Shown here one piece after another: positions 1 through 9,027 of a DNA stretch of 62,659 bases. The DNA is taken from contig DANY01000012.1 of NCBI GenBank assembly GCA_002501655.1, positions 1-62,659 of the forward strand, read 5' to 3'. Made by a program: the position numbers and the translations under genes. Origin of the DNA: Methanoculleus sp. UBA303. Lineage in GTDB: Archaea; Halobacteriota; Methanomicrobia; Methanomicrobiales; Methanoculleaceae. The notes below the pieces were generated by a model. The model worked only from the letters and a program-made list of their open reading frames with translations, was not told where the DNA came from and made no database searches. How positions within the stretch are numbered: position 1 is the stretch's first letter; every line of letters starts with the position of its first letter.

Positions 1-70
1 AAATTGCAGCCCTGTGCCCCGCAAGGGGCCCCAGCTGCAAGCCCACTCCGTTAGGGGGGGGTAGTTGACA
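1..70 (+). mobile_element. Probable right end of an IS200/IS605-type tnpB element
   Basis: The window opens on a C/G-rich stretch with short inverted segments (CCCCGCAAGGGG, and GCCCACTCC followed by a G-run) ending in GGGTAGTTGAC at about 58-69. Archaeal tnpB-only (IS1341-like) elements typically end just after tnpB with a hairpin and a TTGAC/TTGAT-like pentamer, so this looks like such a right end with its omega-RNA tail. No TnpB residues can be read with confidence in the 70 bases present. The sequence to the left is needed to settle it. The far end of the window (62451 on) carries the start of a tnpB gene, so such elements exist in this genome. Confidence 0.4.
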
Positions 71-96
71 TAAGTTTGAAGCAGGGAGATGATGAG

Positions 97-480
97 GTGA
101 CGGAGAAGAACGAGTGCCGGGAAGATACGCTACCCCTCCCGCCGGAGGTCGAGGAGGCGCTCTGTCGGTGCGGGGGCATCGCAGGGCTGACGGGGAGGCT
201 ACCGGGGGACGACGTCCTGGAAAGAGAGAGCGCTCTCCACCGCGCACTCGCCGACCCCCTCCGCCTCAAGATCCTCGCGATGCTTGCCGTGCAGCCGCTC
301 TGCGTCTGCGTCATCAAGGTGGTGCTCGGGATAGCGGATTCAAAGTTATCCTACCACCTCTCCGTCCTGAAGAAGGCCGGGCTGATCATCGGCGAGGCGC
401 AGGGGAACTGGATCATCTACCGGCTGACCACCGAAGGTGAGGCATGGGCACGGCGGTTCATGGGCAACGCCGGAAGGTAA
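97..480 (+). CDS. ArsR-family winged-helix transcriptional regulator
   Basis: A 127-residue DNA-binding protein of the ArsR/SmtB type. The core HRALADPLRLKILAML followed by PLCVCVIK and the recognition segment DSKLSYHLSVLKKAGLI is typical. The Cys-X-Cys pair sits where ArsR sensors bind arsenite or antimonite, and an N-terminal CRCGG adds further thiols, so metalloid or metal sensing is inferred. The open frame begins at TTG 76; GTG 97 is preferred because GGGAG lies 8-12 bases before it. The gene follows directly on the insertion-element end and converges on pdxT. No arsenic transport or reductase gene is adjacent, so the target is unknown. Confidence 0.8.
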   Translation: MTEKNECREDTLPLPPEVEEALCRCGGIAGLTGRLPGDDVLERESALHRALADPLRLKILAMLAVQPLCVCVIKVVLGIADSKLSYHLSVLKKAGLIIGEAQGNWIIYRLTTEGEAWARRFMGNAGR

Positions 481-501
481 AAATGTCGGAATACCGGGGC
501 C

Positions 502-1080
502 TTATACCCCGAGCCCCTCAAGAAACATCCGGTGCAGGCGTAAGTCCCCGCCGAGCTCCGGGTGGAAGGCGAACGCCATATGCCGGCCGTTCCTGACCGC
601 CACGATCCCCTCCGGGATGCGGGCGAGTACCTCCGTGCCGGGTCCCGCCTCCGTCGCCACCGGGGCCCGGATGAAGACCGCCCGGAACGGCTCGGAGAGA
701 CCCTTCACCGCGAGAAGCACCTCCCGGGAGTCGACCTGCCGCCCGAAGGCGTTCCGCGTCACGTGCATCGAGATGAGGTTTAAGGTCCGCACCCGTGGAT
801 CGTCAACCCGGTCCGCCGCAAGCACCATACCGGCGCAGGTGGCGAATACCCCGCCCTCGAACTCCGCGAGCGGCTCATAGAGCCCGTTCTTTTCTATCAG
901 CCGGGAGATGGTGGTGGACTCTCCGCCCGGTATAGCGAGGGCGTCGAGGCCTGCGAGGTCTTCCGTGTGCCGAACCGGGATGACCATTGAACCCGGCCGG
1001 TCCGCGAGCGCCTGACGGAACGCCGCAATGTGCTCGCTGACATCGCCCTGGAGCGCGAGAACACCGACCTTAACGCCCAC
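502..1080 (-). CDS. pdxT: PdxT, glutaminase subunit of pyridoxal 5'-phosphate synthase
   Basis: A class I glutamine amidotransferase of 192 residues that hydrolyses glutamine and passes ammonia to PdxS for vitamin B6 (PLP) synthesis. Visible motifs are [13 protein letters not shown] at the N terminus, IPGGEST, the nucleophile region FATCAGMVL (catalytic Cys) and the C-terminal HPELGGD with the catalytic His. The frame is open up to an ATG at 1098, but GTG 1080 is chosen because it gives the usual PdxT N terminus; it overlaps the end of pdxS by 11 bases. It is the last gene of the purA-to-pdxT operon. Confidence 0.95.
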   Translation of the reverse strand: MGVKVGVLALQGDVSEHIAAFRQALADRPGSMVIPVRHTEDLAGLDALAIPGGESTTISRLIEKNGLYEPLAEFEGGVFATCAGMVLAADRVDDPRVRTLNLISMHVTRNAFGRQVDSREVLLAVKGLSEPFRAVFIRAPVATEAGPGTEVLARIPEGIVAVRNGRHMAFAFHPELGGDLRLHRMFLEGLGV

Positions 1081-1966
1081 GGGTCTGCAGCACCTCATCT
1101 TCGCGGAGCATGTGGATATCGAGGCCCTTCATCGCCTCACCGAGACCCTTGCTCACCTCGGCGATGACCTTCGGCTCATCGTAATGGTTCACCGCCTCCA
1201 CGATCGCCCGGGCGGTCATCTCGGGGTTTGCAGACTTAAAGATCCCCGACCCGACAAAGACGCCGTCGGCCCCAAGCTGCATCATAAGCGCCGCATCGGC
1301 GGGCGTCGCGATGCCGCCAGCCGAGAAGTTCACCACCGGGAGCCGGCCGAGGTTTGCGCACTCGATGACGAGTTCCGCCGGCGCCTCGATATCCCGGGCC
1401 CGGTCAACGAGTTCCTGGCCGTCCAGCCCTTTCAGCGCCCTGATCCCGCCCATGATCGCCCGCATATGGCGAACCGCTTCCACGACGTTGCCGGTGCCGG
1501 CCTCGCCCTTCGTCCGGATCATAGCCGCTCCCTCGTTGACCCGGCGAAGTGCCTCCCCGAGGTTCCGGGCGCCGCAGACGAACGGGACCCCGAACCGGGT
1601 CTTATCGATATGGAACTGCTCATCCGCCGGGGTCAGCACCTCGCTCTCGTCGACCATATCCACGCCGAGCGCTTCCAGGATCTGCGCCTCGACAAAGTGG
1701 CCGATCCGGGCCTTCCCCATCACCGGGATGGAGACCGCATCGATGATCTCGACGACCTTCTGCGGGTCGGCCATGCGGGCCACGCCCCCGACCGCTCTGA
1801 TATCGGCAGGGACTCTCTCAAGCGCCATGACGGCGACGGCACCGGCCTCTTCGGCGAGCTCTGCCTGCTCTGCGTTGATAACGTCCATGATGACGCCTCC
1901 CTTCTGCATCGACGCAAAGCCGCGCTTGATCAGCTCGGTGCCAAATCTCAGTTCCTCGAGTTTCAT
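1070..1966 (-). CDS. pdxS: PdxS, pyridoxal 5'-phosphate synthase lyase subunit
   Basis: A 298-residue TIM-barrel synthase that makes PLP from ribose 5-phosphate, glyceraldehyde 3-phosphate and ammonia supplied by PdxT. The family signatures [24 protein letters not shown] and the phosphate-binding [16 protein letters not shown] with [12 protein letters not shown] are all present, and the length is normal. The ATG is preceded by GGAG five bases upstream. The gene starts five bases after the cbiB stop and overlaps pdxT, so the two synthase subunits are translationally coupled. Its PLP product would serve the aminotransferase at 5294-6454, among others. Confidence 0.97.
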   Translation of the reverse strand: MKLEELRFGTELIKRGFASMQKGGVIMDVINAEQAELAEEAGAVAVMALERVPADIRAVGGVARMADPQKVVEIIDAVSIPVMGKARIGHFVEAQILEALGVDMVDESEVLTPADEQFHIDKTRFGVPFVCGARNLGEALRRVNEGAAMIRTKGEAGTGNVVEAVRHMRAIMGGIRALKGLDGQELVDRARDIEAPAELVIECANLGRLPVVNFSAGGIATPADAALMMQLGADGVFVGSGIFKSANPEMTARAIVEAVNHYDEPKVIAEVSKGLGEAMKGLDIHMLREDEVLQTRGR

Positions 1967-1971
1967 TACTC

Positions 1972-2892
1972 CTATGTATAGCTCATGGACCCCAATAAAA
2001 ATAGTGCGGCGATCTCCAGGATCGCAAAGATGATCGTCGCCGCCCGGACAGCGCGGACAACCTCAGCGCCCGCCTCCGTAAGCGTCCGCTCCGGGTCCCC
2101 AAGCGTGTAGACCCCGGGCTTCTCGAGCCTGACACCGACGCCCCCGGCGATGACGGCCATCGGAATCCCGCCGTTGAACCCGGGGCGCTTTTTTGCATCC
2201 CGGCGGAGCGCCGCATACGCCGGGGCAAACCGACCCCTCGCGGCGAAGTAGGCGAGCAGGATGATGCCGGTGATCCGGGCCGGGATGAAGTTCGCGACGT
2301 CGTCGGCGCGGGCCGGGAACCACCCGATGCGGAGGCGCTCGTCCCGGTAGCCGAGCATCGCGTCCAGGGTATTGATCGCCCGGAAGGCCGCCGCCCCGGC
2401 GAGGCCGAAGACCCCGAAGTAGAAGAGCGGGGAAATGATGCTGTCCACGAGGTTCTCGGTCATCGACTCGTAGGCGGCCGAGAGGACGTGCTCACGCTCG
2501 AGGCGCGCCGTATCCCGGCTCACCATCATGCCGACCTGTGAGCGACCCGCATCGATGCCGCCGTCCCCGAGCGCTTGCACCACGGCGGCGGTATGCTCCT
2601 CGAGCGCCCGCCAGGCCAGGCAGGCCTTGAGGAGAAAGGGCGCGAGGAGGAGATAGAGATACCACGGGGCGGCGAACTGAACGAGGACGAACGGGGCGGC
2701 GAAGAGCGCCACGGTCGCGACGGTCCCCGTGACCCCGGCCGCCCGCTGGATGCGGGCCGGATAGCGGGCCGGAACTCCCCACCACCCGATGAACCGGCCG
2801 AGGACCGCCACCGGATGGTACCGGGAGTGCGGGTCGCCGACCAGCCGGTCCACCAGCAGCGACGCGGCGACTACGACCGCTGCCGCAACCAT
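1972..2892 (-). CDS. cbiB: Adenosylcobinamide-phosphate synthase (CbiB/CobD type)
   Basis: A 306-residue polytopic membrane protein of the CbiB family, which joins adenosylcobyric acid to an aminopropanol (phosphate) arm in late cobamide synthesis. The opening [18 protein letters not shown] with GRFIGWW is the family hallmark, followed by [34 protein letters not shown] and [13 protein letters not shown]. Length is typical. The start overlaps the preceding gene by 22 bases, and pdxS follows five bases after the stop. Corrinoid synthesis fits a methanogen, where corrinoid is used by the Mtr methyltransferase. Confidence 0.93.
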   Translation of the reverse strand: MVAAAVVVAASLLVDRLVGDPHSRYHPVAVLGRFIGWWGVPARYPARIQRAAGVTGTVATVALFAAPFVLVQFAAPWYLYLLLAPFLLKACLAWRALEEHTAAVVQALGDGGIDAGRSQVGMMVSRDTARLEREHVLSAAYESMTENLVDSIISPLFYFGVFGLAGAAAFRAINTLDAMLGYRDERLRIGWFPARADDVANFIPARITGIILLAYFAARGRFAPAYAALRRDAKKRPGFNGGIPMAVIAGGVGVRLEKPGVYTLGDPERTLTEAGAEVVRAVRAATIIFAILEIAALFLLGSMSYT

Positions 2893-3395
2893 GCGAGGAT
2901 GACCCCGATGAGCAGCACCGCAAACGCAGCGGCGTTTAAGAGATCAACCCGGTAAGCGAGCCAGAGGCCGTAGAGGACCAGAGCGGCGGCGCCGAGAGCG
3001 AGAACCGGAACATAAGGGCGCCATGGGAGCGACACCGCCTGGAAGGGTGCCGTCGTGGAGGCCGGTTCCGGCTCGGGTTCCGGTGCCGCCCGCTCCCTGA
3101 CGACGACACGGAATTGTGCCCTTCGGGCGCCGTACCCGGCGATGACCTCAACGGAAAAGACCCCGGGGTAGGCGCCCTCCCGGATGGGTATGTGGAACTC
3201 CTCATTCTGGTCCACGTAGAGGTTCTCGTGGAAAAAATCGGTGAAGGTCGATGAGTTCGTCGAGGTGAGGGAGATATGGAGCGGCGAGCCGTGGTTGATG
3301 ATATGGAGGGTGAGGACGCCCCCCGGCATCGTCTCCACCTCACCCGGAACCTCGATAGCGTTGATCCCCCGGCGGTTGAGATGAATCTCCGACAT
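2871..3395 (-). CDS. Conserved archaeal protein with extracellular beta domain and C-terminal membrane helices
   Basis: A 174-residue protein of unknown function. Residues 1-100 are predicted beta-rich (GGVLTLHIINHGSP, HIPIREGAYPGVFSVEV), like an immunoglobulin-type domain, followed by a Pro/Glu linker (about 104-112) and two membrane helices (about 125-145 and 150-168) ending in basic WLRQRS. It resembles an archaeal family of unknown function (DUF7524-like, recalled only). It lies 8 bases after trm112 and overlaps cbiB by 22 bases, so it belongs to the purA-pdxT operon, though no functional link is evident. Confidence 0.7.
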   Translation of the reverse strand: MSEIHLNRRGINAIEVPGEVETMPGGVLTLHIINHGSPLHISLTSTNSSTFTDFFHENLYVDQNEEFHIPIREGAYPGVFSVEVIAGYGARRAQFRVVVRERAAPEPEPEPASTTAPFQAVSLPWRPYVPVLALGAAALVLYGLWLAYRVDLLNAAAFAVLLIGVILAWLRQRS

Positions 3396-3403
3396 CGGCG
3401 ATA

Positions 3404-3589
3404 TCAGCCCTCACAGACCGTCTGCGGGAGGAGGTTCGGGATGCCTTCACTGATGGGGTAGTCGACGCGGCAGGCCGCGCACCGGAGGATGCCCTCCAGC
3501 ACCTCTCCGCCGTTCTCTTCGGTCACGGTCAGCAGGAGATCGCCCTTGCAGACCGGGCAGCAGAGGATCTCAACGAGATCCCGCCTCAT
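3404..3589 (-). CDS. Trm112-like zinc-binding protein
   Basis: A 61-residue Trm112-family protein ([18 protein letters not shown], then [21 protein letters not shown]). The two CxxC pairs (CCPVC and CAAC) form the expected zinc knuckle. In eukaryotes and haloarchaea Trm112 activates several rRNA, tRNA and translation-factor methyltransferases, so the role here is inferred to be a methyltransferase partner. The ATG overlaps the purA stop in an ATGA junction, so it is translationally coupled to purA. The frame can be extended further upstream inside purA, but that extension has no family similarity. Confidence 0.88.
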   Translation of the reverse strand: MRRDLVEILCCPVCKGDLLLTVTEENGGEVLEGILRCAACRVDYPISEGIPNLLPQTVCEG

Positions 3590-4596
3590 AACTCGCCCCG
3601 AAGATCGATGATCTGGGACATCTCGGGGCCCGTCGAGATCAGGGTGACAGGCTTGCCGATATCCTTCTCGGCCTGCGCAATGAAGTCCTTCGCCTTCACG
3701 GTCAGCCGGTCGTAGTCCGTCGCGCCGAAACAGGCCGGGTCGATCCGGTCGATGCCGGTGATCGCCGCCTGGGTGCACCCGTTGATCATCGCTGAGTAGC
3801 GAGCCATCTTCGCGTCCCAGGTGCCGATGCGGCGCTGGCGACGGGTGACGGTGCCGAACTCCTCGATACCGAGCTCATGCGACCGCTCCATCGGCATCTC
3901 GGTTGCAAAAGGACCCTCACCGACCCGGGTCGGGTAGGCCTTGAAGACGACGATGACGTCGTCGATCCGGGTCGGGCCGACGCCGTTATCAGCAGCGATC
4001 TGCGAGGCGGACGTGTCCTTGCTGGTCACGTAGGGGTAGGTCCCGAAGTAGAGCGATATGCCGAAGCCCTGGGTCCCCTCAAGGAGCACCACCTTATCCT
4101 CATCCAGGGCGCAATTGACGTCCTCTGCCACATCGGTGATGTAGTCCGCCAGCTCCGGGACATCTTTCGCCTGCCGGGATGTCCGGAGGACGCGATCCGA
4201 GTTGGCCGGTCCGCACCCAGTTCCGGTGCTTCCGATCTTATCCCTGAGATGCTCGCTCGCCCTGTCCCGGGCGATATGTTCCTCTTCGATGACACCGCAC
4301 CGCCCGTCGACAAAGGTCCTGTCCCGGACACCGAGCAGGTCAACCTCCCGCAGGAAGACCCGGGGGTCGACGAGCACGCCGCTCCCGATCATGAGGGCCG
4401 CTTCCGGGTAGACGAACCCCGAGGGGACCATCCTGACACCGTACTCTTTATCTCCGATACAGACAGTGTGCCCTGCGTTCGGGCCGACGCCGCCCCGGGA
4501 GATGATGGATGGTCTATCCTGGTGAGCGATGTGGGCTACGATCTTTCCCTTGCCCTCGTCACCAAAGAATCCGCCGACGATAATAGTACAACTCAT
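3586..4596 (-). CDS. purA: Adenylosuccinate synthetase
   Basis: A 336-residue enzyme that makes adenylosuccinate from IMP, aspartate and GTP, the first step from IMP to AMP. Visible are the GTP-binding [46 protein letters not shown] and [10 protein letters not shown]. The length matches the short archaeal PurA (about 340 residues versus about 430 in bacteria). The frame is open to an ATG at 4662, but ATG 4596 gives the normal start MSCTIIVGG. It is the first gene of a six-gene operon; a T-rich TATA-like element lies about 30-40 bases upstream on the minus strand. Confidence 0.96.
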   Translation of the reverse strand: MSCTIIVGGFFGDEGKGKIVAHIAHQDRPSIISRGGVGPNAGHTVCIGDKEYGVRMVPSGFVYPEAALMIGSGVLVDPRVFLREVDLLGVRDRTFVDGRCGVIEEEHIARDRASEHLRDKIGSTGTGCGPANSDRVLRTSRQAKDVPELADYITDVAEDVNCALDEDKVVLLEGTQGFGISLYFGTYPYVTSKDTSASQIAADNGVGPTRIDDVIVVFKAYPTRVGEGPFATEMPMERSHELGIEEFGTVTRRQRRIGTWDAKMARYSAMINGCTQAAITGIDRIDPACFGATDYDRLTVKAKDFIAQAEKDIGKPVTLISTGPEMSQIIDLRGEL

Positions 4597-4950
4597 TGTT
4601 CTATCAAGTAGGATGGAGTGATACATGCTGATAAACGTTACAATGTGATACCGGGAGAGCAACCATCCTGCTTAAAGACAACCACGTTCTACCGGTCCCT
4701 GCCCCGCTCGCTCCATGCCGTTCCGCGCCCCCGGAGGCGGGCGCCAGACCGGGGTTTCCCGGAACCCGGGCTACAGAAGGTATCCTCTGTGACAGGACGG
4801 ATCTCCCGTAGGGCGCGGAGCGCCCGGGCAGGTCTCTCCGTCATTTCGTCATTATATGCGGATATCCCGCGTTTCCGGCGGTAGAAGGCCATCGTATATC
4901 AACCTTCGTGGCCGCAGATCGTCTAAGGCACGGTTGACATCATGATCTGG

Positions 4951-4972
4951 ACCCCTTCATTTCCACTGGAAA
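4951..4972 (-). promoter_or_regulatory. Origin recognition box (ORB A)
   Basis: Read on the minus strand the site is TTCCAGTGGAAATGAAGGGG flanked by T on each side. This matches the archaeal ORB pattern: a TTCCAnnGGAAA dyad followed by a G-string. The G-string points left. It pairs with the oppositely oriented site at 5167-5188. Confidence 0.75.
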
Positions 4973-5166
4973 CTTCATTTCCTGATAATTCAAGGCCGCC
5001 GTATCGAGCTTTTGCCGGGAGCGGCATGCTGATCTGTAATCGGATTTTTTTCCCGGAGCGCGGATGCGAACCCGACGATCTGCCCGGGGTTTGGGGGACG
5101 GGATGCGTACCCCGGTATGGGCGCGACGAGATCCCGGGCACTTGGAATCCCTGAATAAATCCACAT

Positions 5167-5188
5167 CTCCAGTGGAAATAAAGGGGTT
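5167..5188 (+). promoter_or_regulatory. Origin recognition box (ORB B)
   Basis: CTCCAGTGGAAATAAAGGGG with a trailing TT, on the plus strand. It is nearly the same as ORB A but inverted, so the G-strings of A and B both point away from the roughly 195 bases between them, as in characterised archaeal origins. Confidence 0.75.
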
Positions 5189-5249
5189 CCCTGCCCGTCA
5201 TTCTTCTGTCGGACACCAGACCGACGACAGTTCAGGCAGGGGTGCCGGA

Positions 5250-5262
5250 TAAAAAAGTTTTG
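5250..5262 (-). terminator. T-run terminator after the cdc6-lrp-aminotransferase operon
   Basis: Read on the minus strand, AAACTTTTTTATCC lies about 30 bases after the aminotransferase stop codon. A run of T residues without a strong hairpin is the usual archaeal transcription stop signal. Confidence 0.45.
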
Positions 5263-5293
5263 ATTCTGTCCGGGGACGCGTACGGAGGTGTTT

Positions 5294-6454
5294 CTATTTC
5301 ACCGAGTCCAGGAAGGCGCCCATCCGGGAGAGCGCCTCTTTGAGATCGTCCCGCGAGACCGCGTAGGCGCACCGCACGTGCCCGGCACCTGACGGCCCGA
5401 GGACGCTTCCCGGGACGACCGCCACATGCTGCTCGCGGAGGAGTGACTCGGCAAACTCGGTATCGGTCATGCCGGTGCTCTCCACCGAGGGGAAGGCGTA
5501 GAACGCACCCTTCGGAAGATGGCAGGTAAGACCAAGTTTGTTCAATCCGTCGACGAAGAGGTTCCGCCGGAGCCGGTACTCCCGGACCATGGCATCCTTC
5601 TCCGCTTCCCCGATCCGGAGCGCCTCGTAGGCCGCAACCTGCCCCATGACGGGGGCACAGAGCGCGACGTACTGGTGGATCTTCAGGGCCGCCGCTGTGA
5701 TCGCCGGCGGGGCGCAGAGGTAGCCGATCCGCCACCCGGTCATGGCGAAGGCCTTCGAGAACCCGTTTAAGGTGATCGTCCGGTCGCGGATTTCGGGGAT
5801 CGTCGCCGGCGCGAAGTGATCGCCATCATAGGTGAGCTCGGCGTAGACCTCGTCGCTGATGAGGAGGAGGTCGTGGTCGACCAGGACGTCGGCGACAGCG
5901 CGCCAGTCCGCCTCCTGCATCACCCCGCCGGTGGGGTTGTTCGGAAAGTTCGCTATCAGGGCCTTCGTCCGCGGGGTGATACGTTCCATGAGCGCATCGG
6001 CCGTCAGCCGGAACTCGTCCTCCGCCCGGCAGGGGACGGTCACCGGGATCCCGCCAGTGAGGGAGACACAGGGAGTATAGGAGACGTAGCAGGGCTCGGC
6101 GATCAGCACTTCGTCGCCCGGGTCCACGACGGCCCGGATGGCGATATCAGCCGCTTCCGAGACGCCGCAGGTCACGATGATCTCCTCATCGGTGTTGTAG
6201 TTGACTCCGAACCGGGTATCGAGGTAGCGGCTGATGGCGCCCCGAAGTTGGGGTGTCCCCTTGTTCGAGGTGTAGGCGGTCGATCCCTGCTCGATGGAGT
6301 AGATAGACGCCTCACAGACGCACCAGGGGGTCACGAAGTCCGGTTCGCCGACACCCAGGGATATGACGTCCTCCATAGTCTGGGCGATATCAAAGAACCT
6401 CCGGATACCCGAAGGGGGTATGGCGCGGGCCCGTGCCGAGACGAAATCCCTCAT
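5294..6454 (-). CDS. PLP-dependent aminotransferase, class I/II fold
   Basis: A 386-residue fold-type I aminotransferase of the aspartate/aromatic (AspC-like) group. Seen: LGVGEPDF, GSTAYTSNKGTPQLR, NFPNNPTGG, SDEVYAELTYDG, and the Schiff-base lysine region NGFSKAFAMTGWRIGY; the C-terminal substrate Arg lies in VRCAYAVS. The amino-acid substrate cannot be read from the sequence. ATG 6454 is chosen over the ATG at 6490 because it starts MRDFVSARA and leaves a 10-base gap to lrp. The order orc1/cdc6-lrp-aminotransferase suggests that the Lrp-type regulator controls or responds to this amino-acid metabolism. Confidence 0.9.
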   Translation of the reverse strand: MRDFVSARARAIPPSGIRRFFDIAQTMEDVISLGVGEPDFVTPWCVCEASIYSIEQGSTAYTSNKGTPQLRGAISRYLDTRFGVNYNTDEEIIVTCGVSEAADIAIRAVVDPGDEVLIAEPCYVSYTPCVSLTGGIPVTVPCRAEDEFRLTADALMERITPRTKALIANFPNNPTGGVMQEADWRAVADVLVDHDLLLISDEVYAELTYDGDHFAPATIPEIRDRTITLNGFSKAFAMTGWRIGYLCAPPAITAAALKIHQYVALCAPVMGQVAAYEALRIGEAEKDAMVREYRLRRNLFVDGLNKLGLTCHLPKGAFYAFPSVESTGMTDTEFAESLLREQHVAVVPGSVLGPSGAGHVRCAYAVSRDDLKEALSRMGAFLDSVK

Positions 6455-6464
6455 GAGCCGCACC

Positions 6465-6956
6465 TCAGAACGAGTAGGGGAGACGCTCAACCTCTTCGCG
6501 CCCGGCGAAGGTGGTGCCGTTCTCCTTGTAGGTCTTCATGATGATATGCGTCGCTGTCTCCCGGATCCGGTCCATCGGGGCGATCTGCTCGGCTACGAAC
6601 CGGGCGATCTCGTGCATGCTCGACCCGGCCACCAGCAGCTGGAGGTCGTAGGTCCCGGTCATCAGCCGGAGCGACCGGACCTGCGGGAACCGGGCGATCC
6701 GCTCTGCGATCCGGTCGTAGCCGAAGTCCCGTTCGGGCGAGACCTTCAGCTCGATCACCGCGGCGACGTTGCCGTCGCCGGACCGCTCCCAGTCGACGAC
6801 CGCTCCATAGCGGCGGATGACGCCAGCCGCTTCCAGCCGGCCGATCCGGTCTTGTGCATCCTGCTCACTCACTTCGGCCAGCACCGCGAGTTCGCTCACC
6901 GGGGTACGGCAGTTCTCCTCCAACTCCTGGAGAAGGATACGGTCCTTTTCATCCAT
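6465..6956 (-). CDS. Lrp/AsnC-family transcriptional regulator
   Basis: A 163-residue regulator: N-terminal HTH (about residues 4-60; LLQELEENCRTPVSELA, DRIGRLEAAGVIRRYGAVV) and C-terminal RAM/AsnC ligand domain (about 70-140; AVIELKVSPE, VRSLRLMTGTYDLQLLVAG). Such proteins usually form octamers that bind amino acids. It is four bases after orc1/cdc6 and ten before the aminotransferase, so the three are cotranscribed. A Lrp-type gene next to an origin initiator gene is common in archaea, but regulation of replication by it is not shown here. Confidence 0.92.
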   Translation of the reverse strand: MDEKDRILLQELEENCRTPVSELAVLAEVSEQDAQDRIGRLEAAGVIRRYGAVVDWERSGDGNVAAVIELKVSPERDFGYDRIAERIARFPQVRSLRLMTGTYDLQLLVAGSSMHEIARFVAEQIAPMDRIRETATHIIMKTYKENGTTFAGREEVERLPYSF

Positions 6957-6960
6957 AGTT

Positions 6961-8244
6961 TCACCTGAACATTGCTCTTAAGCGATTGATGTCGAGTTCT
7001 TTGAGCCTCTGGTCGACAAGCCTTGGGTCACGCGTGACGACCTCTTCGATCTTACTCGTCGTTGCGTCGAACCACATCTCCTTCGTCCGGCCGTAGCGGC
7101 CCCGCGAGACAACACGGGTGTTGATGACGCCGAGCATGTTGAGTTCGGAGATGAGGTCCGTGATCCGGCGGTGCGTCAGGACGTCGAGGTCGATGATCCG
7201 GGCGATCTCCTGGTAGACCACCGTCACCTCGCCGCTCGTGAAGATCCGTTTGCCCATCTGTTCGAGGATGAGCATCGCGTAGAGGACCGCCTTGCTCTGG
7301 GTCGGGAGGGTGGAGACGCACTCCACCATGCTGTCGGTCTCGATCTTCTCCTGGGCCATCCGAACATGCTTCTCACCCACGCCCGCGGCGTTCTCGCGGT
7401 CTGCGAGTTCCCCCGAGACCCGGAGGAGGTCAAGGGCCCGCCGGGCGTCGCCGTGCTCCTGCGCCGCGAGCGCCGCACAGAGCGGGATGACCGCCTCGTC
7501 GAGCGCCCCCTCGACAAACGCCATATCGGCCCTCTGCTGGAGGATGTCGCAGAGCTGCGGGGCGTTGTAGGGGGGGAAGACGATCTCCTCCTCAGAGAGC
7601 GAAGAGAGGACCCGGGGGTCCAGGAAGTCGGTGAACCGGAGGTCGTTTGAGATCCCGATGATGCTGACCTTCGCGAACTTCAGATCGGAGTTGATCCGGG
7701 TGAGGTTGTAGAGGGTGTCGTCGCCGCTCTTCTTGACGAGTTTGTCGATCTCGTCGAGGATGATGACCATGACCCCGCCGCTGCTCTCGAGCTGGTTCTT
7801 CAGCTCCATGTAGACCTGGTCAGTCGGCCATCCAGTCATCGGGATGAGGTTCCGGGGGGTGTCGCTCGGGTGCTGGTCGGCGTCGTCGAGGCAGTTTGCA
7901 ATCTGGGCGAGGACCCGGTACTGGGTATCGATCACTTCACAGTTGAGGTGGACGATCCTGCACTTTGTCCCGGCGAGGGCGCTCGCGTTCTCGAGTTCCG
8001 TCCCGACATACCGGACCGAGGCCGTCTTCCCGGTCCCGGTCTTGCCGTAGATGAGGATGTTTGACGGTGTCTCGTTGTTGAGAGCAGGCGCAAGGATCGA
8101 GGCGAGCTCATCGATCTGCGGTTTCCGGTGAGGAAGGATGTGGGGACGATAGCTGTGGCGCAGCACTTCCCTGTTCTTAAATATACGCCTATTGGTCAGG
8201 TATTTTTTGAATAGTCCCATTGGGTTGGTCTTATCGTCCGACAT
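6961..8244 (-). CDS. cdc6: Orc1/Cdc6 replication initiator
   Basis: A 427-residue AAA+ origin-binding ATPase. Seen: HRKPQIDELASIL, Walker A IYGKTGTGKTASV, Walker B VIILDEIDKLV, sensor 1 IIGISNDLRF, arginine region DPRVLSSLSEEEIVFPPYN, sensor 2 GDARRALDLLRVSGELA, and a C-terminal winged helix (about 320-427; RRITDLISELNMLGVINTRVVSRGRYGRTKEMW). It recognises ORB elements and loads the MCM helicase. Six ORBs lie within 5 kb, three of them just upstream of its start, so it probably acts on this origin and may autoregulate. Length is normal. Confidence 0.97.
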   Translation of the reverse strand: MSDDKTNPMGLFKKYLTNRRIFKNREVLRHSYRPHILPHRKPQIDELASILAPALNNETPSNILIYGKTGTGKTASVRYVGTELENASALAGTKCRIVHLNCEVIDTQYRVLAQIANCLDDADQHPSDTPRNLIPMTGWPTDQVYMELKNQLESSGGVMVIILDEIDKLVKKSGDDTLYNLTRINSDLKFAKVSIIGISNDLRFTDFLDPRVLSSLSEEEIVFPPYNAPQLCDILQQRADMAFVEGALDEAVIPLCAALAAQEHGDARRALDLLRVSGELADRENAAGVGEKHVRMAQEKIETDSMVECVSTLPTQSKAVLYAMLILEQMGKRIFTSGEVTVVYQEIARIIDLDVLTHRRITDLISELNMLGVINTRVVSRGRYGRTKEMWFDATTSKIEEVVTRDPRLVDQRLKELDINRLRAMFR

Positions 8245-8321
8245 GGTGTCACCGGAGGGGGTTGCCAGGACAGGAAATTTTCGTGCCGTGAACCCTTAAT
8301 ATGATCGTTTCAAGGGCTGAT

Positions 8322-8343
8322 AACCCCTTCGTTTCCAGTGGAA
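8322..8343 (-). promoter_or_regulatory. Origin recognition box (ORB C)
   Basis: On the minus strand TTCCACTGGAAACGAAGGGG, flanked by G and TT. It has the dyad TTCCAnTGGAAAC and the G-string, lies about 80 bases before the orc1/cdc6 start and could also affect that gene's promoter. Confidence 0.82.
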
Positions 8344-8462
8344 CTCAGGACCGGTCGGCTGTCGGCGGAATACTGGTGAACTGCTCGATAGGTTGCTGGT
8401 GAAATTGGGATGACTGATCAGGATGGTAATGATCTCGGGAAGGGGATCCGGGGATCACCCCC

Positions 8463-8483
8463 ACCCCTTTGTTTCGTGTGGAG
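8463..8483 (-). promoter_or_regulatory. Origin recognition box (ORB D)
   Basis: On the minus strand CTCCACACGAAACAAAGGGG plus T. It keeps the CTCCAC...GAAAC...GGGGT pattern known from crenarchaeal ORBs, although the dyad is imperfect. It abuts the AT-rich segment. Confidence 0.72.
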
Positions 8484-8490
8484 AGTGATG

Positions 8491-8511
8491 ATGATACACA
8501 GGGTGTATCAT
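8491..8511. repeat. Perfect 9-base inverted repeat in the origin AT-rich segment
   Basis: ATGATACAC and GTGTATCAT separated by AGG. It lies eight bases inside ORB D at the start of the AT-rich region and could be a protein-binding dyad or an extruding hairpin within the unwinding element. Confidence 0.6.
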
Positions 8512-9005
8512 TCAATCAAAGATGATGATAATAGTCATGTGTACCTCTGCAACTCAAGACATATAATTCTATTGTAATTCTATTGCAGCAGTACTGGATG
8601 AAGAAAGAAGAGCACAGAGCTGGAGAAGAGGGATACAGAGTGAGAAGAGAAGAGAACAGGGAACTGGAGAGGAGAGAACAGGAAGTGGGAAGAGAGGGGT
8701 ACGGCATGAAGAGAACACAGGATAGCGGGACTCACTACCCCGGTGAACCGGATCATATCTCCCCCGGGCACCAGGTTGCTCCCCTGATGGATGAGAGGAT
8801 CGTCTCATGGATGAGATCGGTTATCCCGGCTGGCTCTCCTCTCCCGCCATCCCGGATCTCTCTTCTTCCTCCACCGAACCCGGTCTCTTACCGTTCTGGA
8901 TCCCTCTCAACCATCCCCAATGACCTCCGATCGATCAGCCAGGGATCCGGGGCCCCTCCCCTTCGCCGCGTCGATCACCCCTTCCAGCCCCGGAGAACCT
9001 CTGGA

Positions 9006-9027
9006 GTTCCAGTCGAAACAAAGGGGT
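9006..9027 (+). promoter_or_regulatory. Origin recognition box (ORB E)
   Basis: GTTCCAGTCGAAACAAAGGG followed by GT, plus strand. One base differs from the perfect dyad TTCCAGTGGAAAC. It faces right, opposite to ORBs C and D, and lies about 80 bases before the moaB start. Confidence 0.78.

Larger units (their letters stand above)
4597..5293. other. Gene-free 0.7 kb between purA and the aminotransferase; carries an outward-facing ORB pair
   Basis: No convincing protein gene is present; the short open frames here have no recognisable motifs. It holds two origin recognition boxes in opposite orientation (4951-4972 and 5167-5188), a T/A-rich stretch between them (about 4973-5060), the purA promoter at the left edge and a minus-strand T-run terminator at about 5250-5262. 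Because the only initiator gene lies 1.7 kb to the right, this is best read as part of the origin or an accessory initiator-binding site. Confidence 0.6.
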
